From Gentiana macrophylla (taxonomy: Eukaryota; Streptophyta; Magnoliopsida; Gentianales; Gentianaceae): 64,000 nt of DNA. The DNA lies in the NCBI GenBank assembly GCA_026214975.1, contig JAOBSW010000777.1:1-64000 (forward strand), written 5' to 3'. Shown in pieces: positions 1 through 11,386 of the stretch. Numbering within the stretch: the stretch's first letter is position 1; each line of letters opens with the position of its first letter. Both the position numbers and the translations under genes were made by a program. The notes beneath the pieces were generated by a model. That model saw only the letters and a list, made by a program, of their open reading frames with translations. It ran no database searches and had not been told where the DNA came from.

Positions 1-660
1 ATATTCATATTTTGTTATTTTTTCAAATAAAAATGGCTGATTTTTTAAATATTTTTCTTATGTCATTATTTATATGTAGTTGATTTAAGACATCATCTAG
101 CCCGTGAAAGATAATGGATTTTTCAATTTGTGTTTTATTTTATTTGTACATATTTTTGTTACTTTTTAGGGTTTAATATGAAATTCATAATTTTAGGGTT
201 TAGGCTAACTCTTAAAGGGTTTAGACTGATATTCATATTTTGTTATTTTTTCAAATAAAAAATGGCGGATTTTTTTAATATTTTTTCTTTTTTCATTATT
301 TATATGTAGTTGATTTTTCCACATATCTAAATTGCAAAGTATTTAATTTTTGATTTATGTTTTTAATTTTATTTGTATATATTTTTGTTATTTTTTTAAT
401 GTTTAATGTGAAAATCATATTGTTAGGTTTTAGGCTAATTGTTTAAGGGCTTAGGCTGATATTCATTTTTTGTTATTTTTTTCAAAAAAAAATGGCGTAT
501 TTCTTTTATTTCTTTTCTTTTGTTATTCTTTATATGTATTTGATTTGTGCAGACATCTAGCTCCGTGCAAGGTACGAATTTTTTAAATTGTGTTTTAATT
601 TTATTTGTGCATATTTTTGTTATTTATTTAGGGTTTTAGGGAAAATAGTATAATCGAGGC
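1..660. repeat. Tandem repeat, 230-bp unit, about 2.9 copies
   Basis: Three head-to-tail units start at 1, 229 and 459, each opening with ATATTCATnTTTTGTTAT, followed by a short A-rich tract and AATGGC. The units diverge by substitutions and small indels. Each unit ends with one or two TAGGGTTTAGG-like telobox motifs (about 192-226, 424-457, 628-640). The array runs off the left edge, so its real length is unknown. No coding sequence is visible. Bases 661-900 behind it are plain AT-rich sequence in which I recognise nothing. Confidence 0.8.
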
Positions 661-899
661 AATTAGTGTTATTTGTTTTAATTTTTTTTAAATTAGGTAA
701 GAATATAGTATATAATAATTGAGTAAAATAACAATCAATCATAATTATTAGACAAATACGAGAAAAATGTAAAAATATTACCTCAAAATAACGATTTACA
801 ATTCACATTAATTACTAAATATACAATAACAAATTAATACTTACACTTCATAATAATTACAAAATTTTTAGGGTGTAATACAATAGTTGATTAAAATCG

Positions 900-3800
900 A
901 ATGCATTATAATAAATAGAAAAATGAAAAAAATTTATCAACCAAACATGATACAATAATTGTTCAACTAAAAATTGGAATAATTTGAAAATACAGACTGA
1001 ATATGCCATTTAATACAAAATATTCTCATATTAAATAAATCATTATAATTTAGTCATCCTAATTAATATAAAATATTCTTAAATTCATGGCACTTAATGC
1101 GAAATATCACATTAAGTTTTTTTTTGAATGTTACATTAGGTTATAATATTTACTAAATGATAAATTTAATTTTACCAATGAATATAAAATATTCTATCAT
1201 TAAATAACATTTTGATTAATATATAAACACAAATATGTCATTTAATACAAATGATACATTAAAAATATTCTGAAATTTATGACACTCAATGCAAAATATT
1301 TTTTCATCAAAGTATAATATTTAAAAAGTAATATACGAAATTTGATTTTCTACTAAATATCATCTCACTCTAATCACACTACTTACACTTCACAATAATT
1401 ATAAAATTTGACTTTTTAAAATTTGATTTTCCTAATAAATAACCTCTCTCAAATGACACTATTTAATGATAATATTTACAATTCGCACTTATTACAAAAT
1501 TTTACTTTATCAAAATTGATATTTCGAATAAATAACCCCTCTCTCTCCAATCACACTAATTACAGTTCACACTAATTACAAAATTAAAATTTTTATAATT
1601 TGATTTTTTATAATAAATAACCTCTCTCCCCAATCACACTAATTATGGTTCACACGAATTAAAAAATTGACTTTCTAAAATTTGATTTTCTAATTATATA
1701 GAAACAATTAATAGACAAATACGACAATAATGATATTTATAGTATATAATATTTGATTGAAATAAGAATGAATCATAATTAATAGAAAAATATGAAAAAA
1801 TGAAATATCAAAAAAAATCAAACAAGCCCTAATTACAAAATTTGATTTTCTACTAAATAACATCTCACTTAAATCACCCTACTTACACTTCACAATAATT
1901 ATAAAATTTGACTTTTATTGGAATAATTTAAAAATATGTAATTAATATGTCATTTAATACAAAATATTATCATATTAAATACATCCCTATAAAATAGTCG
2001 ACTTTTTTTTGAATGTCACATTAGGTTATAATATTTACTAAATGATACATTTAATTTTACTAATCAATAAAAATATTCTAACATTAAATAACATTTTGAT
2101 AAATATATAAACTCAAATATGTCTATTGAATACAAAATATCATGACATTAAATACATCCTTTATAAATTATCCATCCCAGAATAATGAAAAATATTCTTA
2201 AATTTATGTCTCTTAATGCGAAATATTTTTTCATTAAACTAAATATCCTCTCACCCTAATCACACTACTTTCATTTCACAATAATTACAAAATTTGAATT
2301 TTTTAAAATTTGATTTTTTTTCCTAATCAGTAGCCTCTCTCTCAAATGACACTATTTACAGTTCACACTTATTATGAAATTTGACTTTATCAAAATTAAT
2401 TTTTCTAATAAATAACCTCTCTCTCCAATCACAAAATAACCCCTCTCTCTCTCTCTCTCCGATCACACTAAATCACATTTTGAATGAAAAGTAAATGCAA
2501 ATAGTTATTCGAAAAAAATTCAAATATGGTAATTAATACGAAATATTTTTAAATTAATTCATCTTTTATAAATTAGCCACCTCATTTAATGACAAATATT
2601 GTTGAATTGAATTACATTTAAAAAATGAATGTATTCAACTTTTCCAATATATGAAATATTTAATGCCAAATATTCTTAAATTCAATTATATTTTCAACAA
2701 TAACTAAATTCAATTGTGTCATTTAATGGGAAATATTTCAACATTAAACAACAATGTCGGTCAATGTAAAATATTCTTACAATAAATTACTTTTTGAAAA
2801 AAAATGCCTAAGAAAAATTATCCTCTAAACTACATTTTATTGATTTTATTATTAATATGTTATGCAAAAAATTATCCCTTACAAATTTTGGGTCCTCCAT
2901 TAATTCAAAATTTTATTAAATTAAATTACATTTTGAAATATAAGTAAATTCAAATGTGCTAATTAATACGAAATATTCTTAAATTAATTCATCCCACACA
3001 AATTAGATACTTCATTTAATGTTAAATATTCTTATATTAAGTTACATTTTAAAAAATAACTGTAGTCAATTTCACCAATTAATATGAAATGTTCTTACAT
3101 TCAAATAATCCCTTGCAAAATGGTCACCACATTAATGTCGGGTTTCTTACATTAAATTACATTTTCAAAATAACTTTATTCAAATCTATCAATTAATACG
3201 AAATATTTTTACATTAAAGTCATTCCTTGCAAATAAGTCATCCCATTTAATGCCAAATATTCTTACATTAAATTATATTTTCAAAAATAACTTTATTCAA
3301 ATTTACCAACCAATTAATTAATGTTATATATTTTTACAGTAAATTACGTTCCTATAGACAACTATATTAAATTTTGTCAATAATTAAAAAAATATTCTTA
3401 CATTAATGTCATACCCCACAAATTAGCCTTCTCATTTAATACTAAATATTATTACATTAAATTCTTTTTTTAACATTGCAACGATTTTTTTATACTTTTT
3501 GAATTACTTTTTTCCGGTTTTGTTTTTGCGGCTTTATGTTATTTAATGGGAAATATTTTTACATTAAATACATCTCATATAAATTAGACATCACAATTAA
3601 TACCAACTATTATTACATTCAATTAAATTTTCAAAAATCCCTAAATTCAAAAATGGAATTTAATGCGATAAATTTTTACATTAAATTATAATTTGTGAAA
3701 AAAGATAAATTCAATTATACCAATTAATGCAATATAATTCTAACATTAAATTACAATGTCAAATATTTTTATATTAAATTATATTTTAAAAAATAACTAT

Positions 3801-4257
3801 ATTGAAGTTCGCCAAATAATTCGAAATATTCTTATATTAAAGTTATTCCCTGCAAAATAGATACTCCATTTAATGCCAAATATTCACACAATAAATTTTA
3901 TTTTGAAGAATAACTTACTTCAAATGTTTGCGGTGTAATGAGAATATTTTTAGATTAAATAAATATGTCATTCAACGTGAAATATTCTTACATTAAATTA
4001 CACTTTGAAAAAAAAAATCAATTTCAAATATGTCAAAAGATAATAATCCTCTAAAACTATTTTAAATTATTATATTGATCTTAAATAAATTCAAATATGT
4101 TAAGAAAAAAATCATTCTATACAAATTAGAGTCCTCCATTTATACAAAATATTCAGAAATTAAATTACATTTTGAAAATAACTAAATTCAAATATGTCAA
4201 TTAATACGAGATATTCTTAAATTAGGTCATCCGCTACGCATAAGCCACCTCATTTAA
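900..4257. repeat. Degenerate AT-rich tandem repeat (about 58/116-bp period)
   Basis: The core AAATATTCTTACATTAAAT or a close variant recurs dozens of times. Two half-units alternate: one continues into TTACATTTTGAAAATAACT and TTCAAATATGTCAATTAATACG, the other into TCATCCCTTACAAATTAG and CCACCTCATTTAATG. Together they give a period near 115 bp made of two related halves of roughly 58 bp. Copies are strongly diverged with many indels, so the array looks old. A short (CT)n tract sits at about 2440-2460. No ORF longer than a few dozen codons is present. Satellite identity is inferred from the repetition only. Confidence 0.65.
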
Positions 4258-5290
4258 TGTTGTGGTGGGTATGGTAGGTAGGAATCGTATTTGAATAAGG
4301 TGGGGTGGTGGGTAAGGTGGGGTATGATGAGGTTATGGGTAGGGTATGGTAAGGTGGTGGGGAAGGTAGGGTAAGGTAGGGTGGTGGGTAGGGGTAAAGG
4401 GTGGTGGTGGGCAGGGTAGGGTAAAGGTGGTAGTGGGTAAGGTATGGTAGGGGTAGGTAAGGTGTAAAGTGATGGGAAATGTAGTGTTGCTTTAGGGTAG
4501 GGTATGGTAGGGTAGAGTAGGGTAGGTTGGGTAGTGGGTGGGTAAGTAAGGTAGGGTGGTATGGTGGGTAAGATTGGGTAGAGTGGAATGTTGGGTAGAG
4601 TAGGGAAGGGTAAGGTAAGGTGAAGTGGTTGGTAGTGCAGGGTTGCTAGGGGCAGGTAGGGTAGAGTATGGTGGGATAGGTTGGGTTAGTAGGTAAGGTA
4701 AGGTAGGGTGGTGTTGTGGGTAAGATAGGGTAGAGTGGAATGGTGGATAGGGTAGGGTAAGGTTGGGGTGGTGGGTAAGGTAGGGTAGGGTAAGGTAGGG
4801 GTGGGTGATACATAGTGGAGTAGAGTAGGTAATGGGTAAGGTAGGTATGATTTCGAGGGTAAGATATGATGATATTGGGTAGGGTAGGATATGGTGGTGG
4901 GTAGGGTATGGCAGCGGTGGGTAGGGTTGGGTGAGAAGAGATGTAGGGTATGGTAGGGTAGAGTATGATATGATAGGTTGGGGTAGTATGTAAGGTAAGG
5001 TAAGGGGTATGGTGGGTAAGATAGGGTAGAGTGTAATGGTGAATATGGTATAATAATGTGTGGGGTGGTGGGTAGGGTAGGGTAGGGTAGAGAAGGGTGG
5101 GGTGGTGGGTAAAGTAGGGTGGTATGATGGGTAAGGTAGGGGTGGGTGATAGCGGAGTAGAGTAGGTAATGGGTTAGGTAGGTATGATGTCGATGGTAAG
5201 ATATAGTGATATTGGGTAGGGTAAGTTAGGGTGGTGGGTAGGGTATGGTAGCTGTGGGTAGGGTTAGGTGAGAAGAGAGGTATGATGCAA
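4258..5290. repeat. G-rich minisatellite, GGGTA/GGTGG based
   Basis: About 1 kb is built from GGGTAGGGTAAGGTAGGGTG-like words with almost no C on the plus strand. A higher-order unit of about 350 bp is visible: the segment starting near 4798 (GGGTGATA, GTGGAGTAGAGTAGG, TGAGAAGAGA) recurs near 5148 with small changes. The consensus is not the plant telomere repeat TTTAGGG. Several runs such as GGGTAGGGTAGGGTAG could form G-quadruplexes. The array stops abruptly near 5300, where the strand turns C-rich. Confidence 0.8.
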
Positions 5291-5814
5291 TGGGGTATGG
5301 CGTAGGGCTACCCCACCCCTTCGTCTATATCCTAAGTTATGAATCATACCATGCCCTACTCCAGCCAACCTTAATTTACTACCCTGCTCTATTCATCACT
5401 CAATGTGTCATATTTTGTATAATTTATTTCATTTCAATTTTGCATATTCCAAACACAGTAAGAGAATTAATTTATTCCATTACATTCCATTTTGTTCCTA
5501 TTATTTTATTCTCATTCAATTTCATTCCTCCGTAACAAACATGCCAATAAAATATTCTTTTCATCCTTCAAAAAAATTATTCTTTTAAAATATATGTCTC
5601 CCGTGCAATGCTAAAAAGTAAATATAACGACAATTATTGACATCGGTATAATTTTGGACATTTTGTGTTGTCTGTTTTTTATTCTATCTAACGCCGGAAA
5701 TGAATACTAATCTTATATAAAATAATTTTAATAGCTAGCATTACAATAAGTTTGAAGGGTCTTTGTTTTGTAGTACATGTTATGCATATTAATTGAATGT
5801 AATCACATTATTAT
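5291..5814. other. Non-coding AT-rich spacer
   Basis: It starts with a short C-rich stretch (5303-5390, CTACCCCACCCC, CATGCCCTACTCC) that looks like diverged, inverted units of the preceding G-rich array. The rest is AT-rich. An 81-codon open frame at 5290-5535 has no recognisable domain and hydrophobic low-complexity composition, so I do not call it a gene. TCTCCCGTGCAATGC at about 5596 resembles half of the hairpin at 5817. Confidence 0.5.
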
Positions 5815-5847
5815 ACGTCCGTCAATGCAATGCACGGTTATTGACTA

Positions 5848-5848
<1 letters not shown>
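5815..5848 (+). mobile_element. Possible Helitron 3' terminus
   Basis: The segment contains a short GC-rich hairpin-like motif (CCGTCAATGCAATGCACGG) followed 10 bases later by CTAG and then T. A hairpin a few bases before a terminal CTRR inserted at a T is the known layout of Helitron 3' ends. The stem is imperfect and I cannot locate a convincing 5' TC end, so only the terminus is proposed. Confidence 0.35.

Positions 5849-5914
<66 letters not shown>
5849..5914. repeat. (TA)n microsatellite
   Basis: An uninterrupted run of TA dinucleotides, 33 copies, directly behind the putative Helitron end. Confidence 0.95.
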
Positions 5915-5918
<4 letters not shown>

Positions 5919-6189
5919 GATGATTCTGATTGATATTCCAAGCTTTCTCCTATGTATCAGCAAATTAAAAGGGAATCATGGATTGCCTGATAATATCGAA
6001 TGGTAAATACTTGCCAAAAACAAATTATTCTATACTTAAATATCAAATAAAATTAAATGACAAACAAATAAATAGAATATGAAAACACAATAACTAAATC
6101 ATTCAAGGCACACAATTTAAGTTCAACCATGCTGGTGAGGTACCAAATCGATAATGAGAATTGCTCAGCATTCGTAGCAGAAACCCTAT

Positions 6190-6590
6190 ATGGTGCCTTA
6201 TCCCTAAAATGAAGATAAAAAATAGAGTTTACCCCAAAATAGCTTCCACAGCAGAGTCCTATCCCTATTTATTTTTAGGGATATGAACAGTGCATCCCTA
6301 CTTGTGGGGATGCACTATTCACGTCCCTAAATATATTTAATTATTAAAAATTATAGGGATAGGGATAAGGATGCTGCTGGAGTGAAATAATAAATTTAAT
6401 GTGTATGAATAGGGTTGTGAGGTAGAACATGCATTATTTAATATTATTTGAAATGTTATAGGGATAAAGATAGGGATGCTGCTATGAAGTATTTTGAATT
6501 GAGATGTTGTAAAATAGGGATATGTATTATTTTATATTATTTTAGGGATAAAAAATGGTGCACCTGATAAGAGTGCCCTAACGCCCCTGA
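6190..6590. mobile_element. Foldback MITE cluster with nested hairpins
   Basis: Inverted pairs are visible: TCCCTAAAAT near 6204 against ATTTTAGGGA near 6536; a CAGCAG and TCCCTAT block near 6250 against ATAGGGAT and GCTGCTGG near 6356-6380; and an inner hairpin with arms AGTGCATCCC and GGGATGCACT at about 6288-6316. A second TAGGGATGCTGCT occurs near 6470. The arrangement suggests one or two short palindromic MITEs, but exact ends and target duplication could not be fixed. Confidence 0.5.
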
Positions 6591-6712
6591 TCAACTTCTT
6601 AAACCATCGTCCTCGTTTGATGCTAACCCGAGTTGACAAGACATTTATTTATCGTATTTATAATAAATTATAAAACTAAGTCAATGAAGGTATCCATATT
6701 TATTTTCAGATT

Positions 6713-6962
6713 GTGTCAGACATGACATTTTTTTAGGTAGAATGTGCCCGTGCAAATTTACACGGACTCACACAAACCACGAGCAAAAATCCACGTGCTT
6801 TGTTGTTGTTGTTGTTGTTGTTGTTAAGTTAACAGTGTACGTATAAGAACATGCACCCTCATGCAATTTCCAACGTGCTTTGGTGTTCAGCCCGTGCAAT
6901 TTGCACGAGCCCGCTTAATTTTACACGGGCTAGCTAAAAAAATGTCAAGTGTGACATGACTT
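6713..6962. mobile_element. Short inverted-repeat element (MITE-like)
   Basis: The left end GTGTCAGACATGACATTTTT is mirrored at the right end by AAAAATGTCAAGTGTGACAT, giving imperfect terminal inverted repeats of about 27 bp. Inside, CCCGTGCAAATTTACACGG (left) and CCCGTGCAATTTGCACG (right) are further related hairpin motifs. A (GTT)n microsatellite lies at about 6801-6826. No coding capacity. The superfamily is not assigned. Confidence 0.45.
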
Positions 6963-7500
6963 GAAAATTCATACGGATCCCTACATCAACCTGATTTCAT
7001 AATTTTTCGGGTGAGCATTCCACTATTCTATCGATGTGAGATTTTACCTACTTGACCGAATTGGGATTTTACATTCTCCCTCTTATAAGGGATTGTCGTC
7101 CTCGTCAGGACTTGACCAGGACTTAGTTCCGTCAGCTGATAGTCGGTTACGATACTAATCTGGGTCTGGAGGTGGGCCCCACCGTCTCTTACGGTGTGGC
7201 ACTTAGATCCGTTTGATAGTCGGCTCTAATACCAATCTATGACGCATCTAGACTTGAGTCCGGTAGTGTTAAATTAGTCATAAATTATTCGGTCAATTGT
7301 TTTTCGCTTTACAGAGTTCTATCTAAAACCATATTGAATTAATTAAATTGTTTGCGCAAAACGTGGAATCAAACAAGAACCATTCAAAAATCATTTACAT
7401 TGATTGCTTGCACATCTAAGTACGTGAAACTATACAAAGACATTAAAATTTTACAAAACTGATCATAATGAGATGAATATCAATAAATATGGCATATAAA
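6963..7500. other. Non-coding spacer
   Basis: No gene is recognised. Around 7080-7250 two related phrases (GTCAGCTGATAGTCGG and GATAGTCGGCTCTAATACCA) repeat, and the sequence resembles the edge of an LTR or TRIM-like element, but neither LTR ends nor a target duplication could be identified. Confidence 0.4.
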
Positions 7501-7764
7501 ATTAATGATATAGCCCTAATTTTTTTATGTGCAAATTAGTTATAAGGCCGTCGTTAGAGAATTAATGATCATTTAGGACACTCCGAAATCTTATTTAGTT
7601 ATAAGGACATTCTAATTTTAAGAAGGAAACTTATTTAGTTATAAGGACATTCTAATTTCAAGTGGATAAAGAAGAAAAAGGAAGGAAGGAAAAAAAAAAG
7701 TCAAGCGCTTTGGAGGAAAAAAAAATGAAGGTTACTGAAGAAAAAAAAAAGCTGGTGTGACATT

Positions 7765-7895
7765 TTTTTTTAAGATGCGATGACATTGATGTCTGCAAGC
7801 GATGATATTGATGACTTATGCAAAGATGACATTGATGACTTATGCAAAGTGACATTGATGTCCGATGCGATGACATTGATGAATGATGCAGGGGA
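7765..7895. repeat. Degenerate minisatellite, about 21-24 bp unit
   Basis: Five imperfect copies of GATGACATTGATGnCTTATGCA lie next to one another. The unit is clearly the same family as the 8118-8240 array, so the two arrays flank the 7.9-8.1 kb gene-fragment-like segment. Confidence 0.75.
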
Positions 7896-7950
7896 CATTA
7901 AGCTAAACATTCAAGATCGTGTTAAAGAATTGAGGATTTCACAATGAATC

Positions 7951-8001
7951 CAATTATCAGGAGGGCACAAACAACGTGTGGCCATTACAAGAGTCATAGT
8001 G
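7951..8001 (+). pseudogene. Fragment resembling an ABC-transporter signature motif
   Basis: One frame reads QLSGGHKQRVAITRVIV, close to the ABC signature and following helix (LSGGQ-KQR-A-AR) found just before Walker B in ATP-binding cassettes. A stop codon lies immediately upstream in the same frame, and no Walker A, Walker B or other cassette sequence is seen in the about 200 bp around it. If real, it is a captured exon fragment inside the Mutator-like element (Pack-MULE behaviour). A chance match over 17 residues is possible but the order of conserved residues is specific. Confidence 0.4.
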
Positions 8002-8117
8002 AAGAGTCTTTGTAGTTTCACCAAACTTGTACTTCTATCCATATTAAAAGCTCCACATTTGGAGAAATGCAAAACAAGAGCAGAGGACCGATCATGATTG
8101 TTAGGTTTTATGCAGCG

Positions 8118-8240
8118 GTGACATTGACGACTTATGCAGTGACATTGATGTCTGATGCAGGGACATTGACGACTTTTGCAGTGACATTGATGTCTGAAGC
8201 AGTGACATTGATGACTTATGCAGTGACATTGATGACTGTA
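8118..8240. repeat. 21-bp minisatellite, about 6 copies
   Basis: Units start at 8118, 8139, 8160, 8181, 8202 and 8223. Two variants partly alternate (GTGACATTGACGACTTATGCA and GTGACATTGATGTCTGATGCA). Because the unit is a multiple of three, both strands stay open and would encode a 7-residue repeat (VTLMSDA-like on plus). I treat this as a by-product of the repeat rather than a gene. Confidence 0.85.
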
Positions 8241-8469
8241 TTTACAATTAGATAACTGATGCAATGATATTGATGTCACCACATATACAACTTGATACAC
8301 ACATTTGATAACTTTGTAAAGTAACTTTATTTCTTTGTTATCTTTAAATATTTGATTGATGTTGGTTTATTTGATTAGTGTTGGTTTAAGTTTTCGATAA
8401 CTTTGTAAAATAATCAGTATTTCTTTTTTTTTTTTGGTTTAAATGCATATTTTTACAACCAAAGGTATA

Positions 8470-8637
8470 CATAAATTGTTACAATAACACGCCATCGCAT
8501 AAATCGTTACAATAACACGCCAACGCATAATTCGATACAATAAGACATCATTGCATAGATCGCTACAATGAGACGTCATTGCATAAATCGCTACAATGAG
8601 ACGTCATTGCATAAATCGCTACAATGAGATGTCACTG
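8470..8637. repeat. 28-bp minisatellite, 6 copies
   Basis: Six consecutive units of CATAAATCGCTACAATGAGA plus CGTCATTG fill exactly 168 bp. The last three are nearly identical, the first three diverged. Bases 8640-8765 continue with a different degenerate repeat around GGATCGCGGCGGTCAATGCA. Confidence 0.85.
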
Positions 8638-9015
8638 ATCAAGGTTGCCAATGGATCGCGGCGGTCAATACATCATGGTAGCCAATGAATCGCGGCGGTG
8701 AATGCATCGGGGTGGTTAATGGATCCCAGTGGCCAATGCATCCGGGTAGGTGGTAATGCATGACGGTGATCAATACGTCACGTCGATTTTTATGAAGAAA
8801 AAAAATTGATTTTATGAAATTTATTTTGAAAAATATCAAATTTGATTTTAGAATAAAGAAGACGAAAAAATATGAATTTTAGTGAAAAAACTATGATGAT
8901 CCGAGTTTTAGATCAAAATATATGACATTTAGAATATGGTGAATTTAAAATTAAAAAAAAAAAAAAAACTGAGTGAACGTTGGGTTGAATTGTTTTTTTC
9001 TTTTTTCTTCCCTTG

Positions 9016-9046
<31 letters not shown>

Positions 9047-9284
9047 CTTCGCTTCTTTTTTCCTTCTTCCTCTTTATCCACTTGAAATTAGAATGTCCTT
9101 ATAACTAAATAAGATTTCGGAGTGTCCTATTACCCCTAATAAGTTGAAAATCAGTCCTTTTAAATAATTGGCCCTTTTTTTATATTAATGATATAGAATT
9201 ATATTGTGTAACAATTTTAACCATTTGGTTTTTTTTTGAAGGAAAAAGAAATTTATTAAGTCAAATCCGCAATAGCGGCGGATA

Positions 9285-10250
9285 TTACATCATGAGGGGA
9301 GAAACTTCCCAAACAGTACGACCAGTATAACCTAGCCCATGCCTAGCCAACAAATGCGCCGGAAAATTGCCAGTGCGTTTGACAAATGTAAAGGAAGAGG
9401 AAACAAAGGACGACAAGAGCGCAAGACAGTCACGCGCTAAACAGCTGAAGACAGACAAATCATTCGACGGTTGTAGTAAGGTTTGAACACTTGGCAGACA
9501 GTTAGTCTCGAAGGTAACTGCAGAAAGTCCCAAGCGAATAGCCTCTTCCATTGCCATTAGGATCGCCTGCATCTCCAGAGTCTCAGGACTTATACCAGGG
9601 TCGAGGTGGAACGAAAAGGCAGCAATAATCTAGCCGAGCGCATCACTGAAAATCAGACCTACACCAGAACCCGAGTCCATGACAGAAGCATCAGAATTAC
9701 ATTTCCAGGCGCCCGCATGAGGAGCACTCCATATGACCGGGTGGCCAGACTCCTCGAATTTCATGTGATAAGTACATGCAGCCATACGATACTCCATCGC
9801 CCCTGCTAAGGATGCAGAAACCACACGGGATACATAAATAGACACATCATCAAATACCGCATTGCATTGGGCTTTCCATAGATTCCAGAGAAGCAGACAG
9901 AATGTGGAAATCTCATCCGGGGTGTAGCGTACTACCAGCGCACTAAAAAACTCCATAAAATTCGATCCATGCTGCATTCGCTGGCTACCAAAAGGCGAGG
10001 CTGCCCAGATCTCTCTAGCATAAGCACAATCAAAAAGAACATAGCGTAAGGACTCCATCTCCCTGCCACATGCCAAACAAAGACCCGAGCCGATATTACG
10101 CTTGGCAAGTTGCTCCTCTAACAGAAAACAGTCCTGCAGACACCGCCATAAGAAATGATGAACACGTGGCGGCATAGTGACTTTCCAAACATCCTGCTCT
10201 GTCCGGTCCTGAAGATGATGATGCATGTGTCGACTCAGGAAATCCACCAT
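9285..10250 (-). pseudogene. LINE ORF2 C-terminus: zf-RVT and RNase H
   Basis: The minus strand reads a zf-RVT-type domain with FLWRCLQDCF, CLACGREMESLRYVLFDC and the I-W pattern usual for this family, then an RNase H start with CNSDASVMDSGSGVGLIF where the first Asp is the expected catalytic residue. After a stop near 9630 the next frame continues RNase H with EEAIRLGLSAVTFETNC and a terminal RTGNFPAHLLARHGL block (9285-9572). The break between the two frames is an indel or stop. Role in an intact element: reverse transcription and RNA removal during target-primed insertion. About 10250-11046 continues the same ORF2 region in broken frames (RREKVWKKLSGWKDKL-like text near 11000). Confidence 0.8.
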
Positions 10251-11259
10251 ACAATATCAAGGCAAGGAAATATCCTTACTTCACAGTATATCTACCTCGG
10301 CAGTCATCATGCCAAATCAGCTTATCCGGATGCAAGCCGTCTGCAATTAGAGTCTGAAGGACGGCGTCCACCTCCCAAGTCTAGAACTCCTACCTGAGGA
10401 GAGGCAAGTTCCACTGTCAAGTACCTGGCAAAATCAAGTCCTGAACCATGCTATCCGTTGGCAAGGAATGCGAGTGAGCTAGCCGAAATGTTTGTGGCCT
10501 AGAGACCCAGGCATCATGGAAGACATAGACAGAACTCCCATCTCCTATTCACCATCGCAATCCCTGCATTAACATATCTCTGCCTTTCAGCAAGCTCCTC
10601 CACAAAAAAGATGGTCTGCTCCCCAACCCTGCTGCCATAATAGTAGTGCCCGGGTGATACTTCGCATTAGAATACGAATCGCAAGAGCGGTGGGACAAGT
10701 AAGGATTCGCCACGGATCGCTAGCCAAAGAAGGCTAAATTAAAACACTCAAAGTTACGGAATCCTAGACCCCTAGATTTTTAGGCAGGCAGCAAGTGTCC
10801 CAGTTTCTCCAGTGCATCTTCCTTTTGGCATCTGTGTCTGCCTAGAAGAAGCCACAAATACCTTTCTCAATCTCACGAACTAATGTGGTAGGGACCTCGA
10901 AACACTACATAATGAACGTAGGTATAGCTTAGAGGCTGGATTTAATCATAACTTCCTTACCTGCGGGGGAGAGGAGCTTATCCTTCCAACCAGACAATTT
11001 TTTCCACACCTTCTCTCGGAGAAAAAAGAAACATGTCGTTTATTCCTGTTAAAGTGTCCCACATTGGGAACTTGTGGTTTTTTCACCCACCATATTAAGA
11101 GATGGACTTCCTCACCTCAAAACCTAGGTTTTGGGATGAGGCCCATCCTCTTATATGGGCTTGGGCGAGATTTTCTACATGGTATCGAGCCACCCTTTAT
11201 TGTGCAAGTGTTGGGCCTATTTGTTGGCCTTGTGTGCCCGGCCCACACTTGAGGGGGCG

Positions 11260-11386
11260 TGTTAAAGTGTCCCACATTGGGAACTTGTGGTTGTTTCACC
11301 CACCATATTAAGAGATGGACTTCCCTCACCTCAAAACCGAGGTTTTGAGGTGAGGGAAGTCCATCTCTTAATATGGTGGGTGAAAC
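11260..11386. repeat. Palindrome: truncated TRIM LTR and its inverse
   Basis: Sense arm 11260-11338 is followed by a 2-bp spacer and the antisense arm 11341-11386, which resumes at 13162-13194 after the solo LTR. The two 79-bp arms differ by one base. The centre AAAACCGAGGTTTT (11333-11346) sits exactly where intact LTR1 has a natural 14-bp palindrome AAAACCTAGGTTTT (11119-11132). Confidence 0.9.

Larger units (their letters stand above)
7501..9196. mobile_element. Mutator-like element (non-autonomous, MULE-type)
   Basis: A 13-base direct repeat ATTAATGATATAG flanks the element (7501-7513 and 9184-9196). Inside are long inverted arms: 7575-7672 matches the reverse complement of 9063-9128 (AGGACACTCCGAAATCTTAT onward to TTCAAGTGGATAAAGA). 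The left arm holds an extra direct duplication of about 30 bp (7590-7619 and 7629-7659). A target duplication near 9 bp and long TIRs fit Mutator-like elements. The extreme termini match poorly, so the superfamily is inferred. There is no transposase. The interior carries two minisatellites and a gene-fragment-like piece. Confidence 0.6.

Noticed and set aside
4258..5300. Telomere or interstitial telomeric array
   Set aside because: The words are GGGTA, GGTGG and GGTAAGG rather than TTTAGGG, with a 350-bp higher-order period.
5290..5588. Small protein-coding gene
   Set aside because: The open frames are hydrophobic low-complexity in AT-rich DNA, overlap in two frames, and lack promoter, domain or splice evidence.
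8118..8637. CRISPR array
   Set aside because: The repeats are contiguous, without unique spacers, and the context is a plant nuclear transposon.
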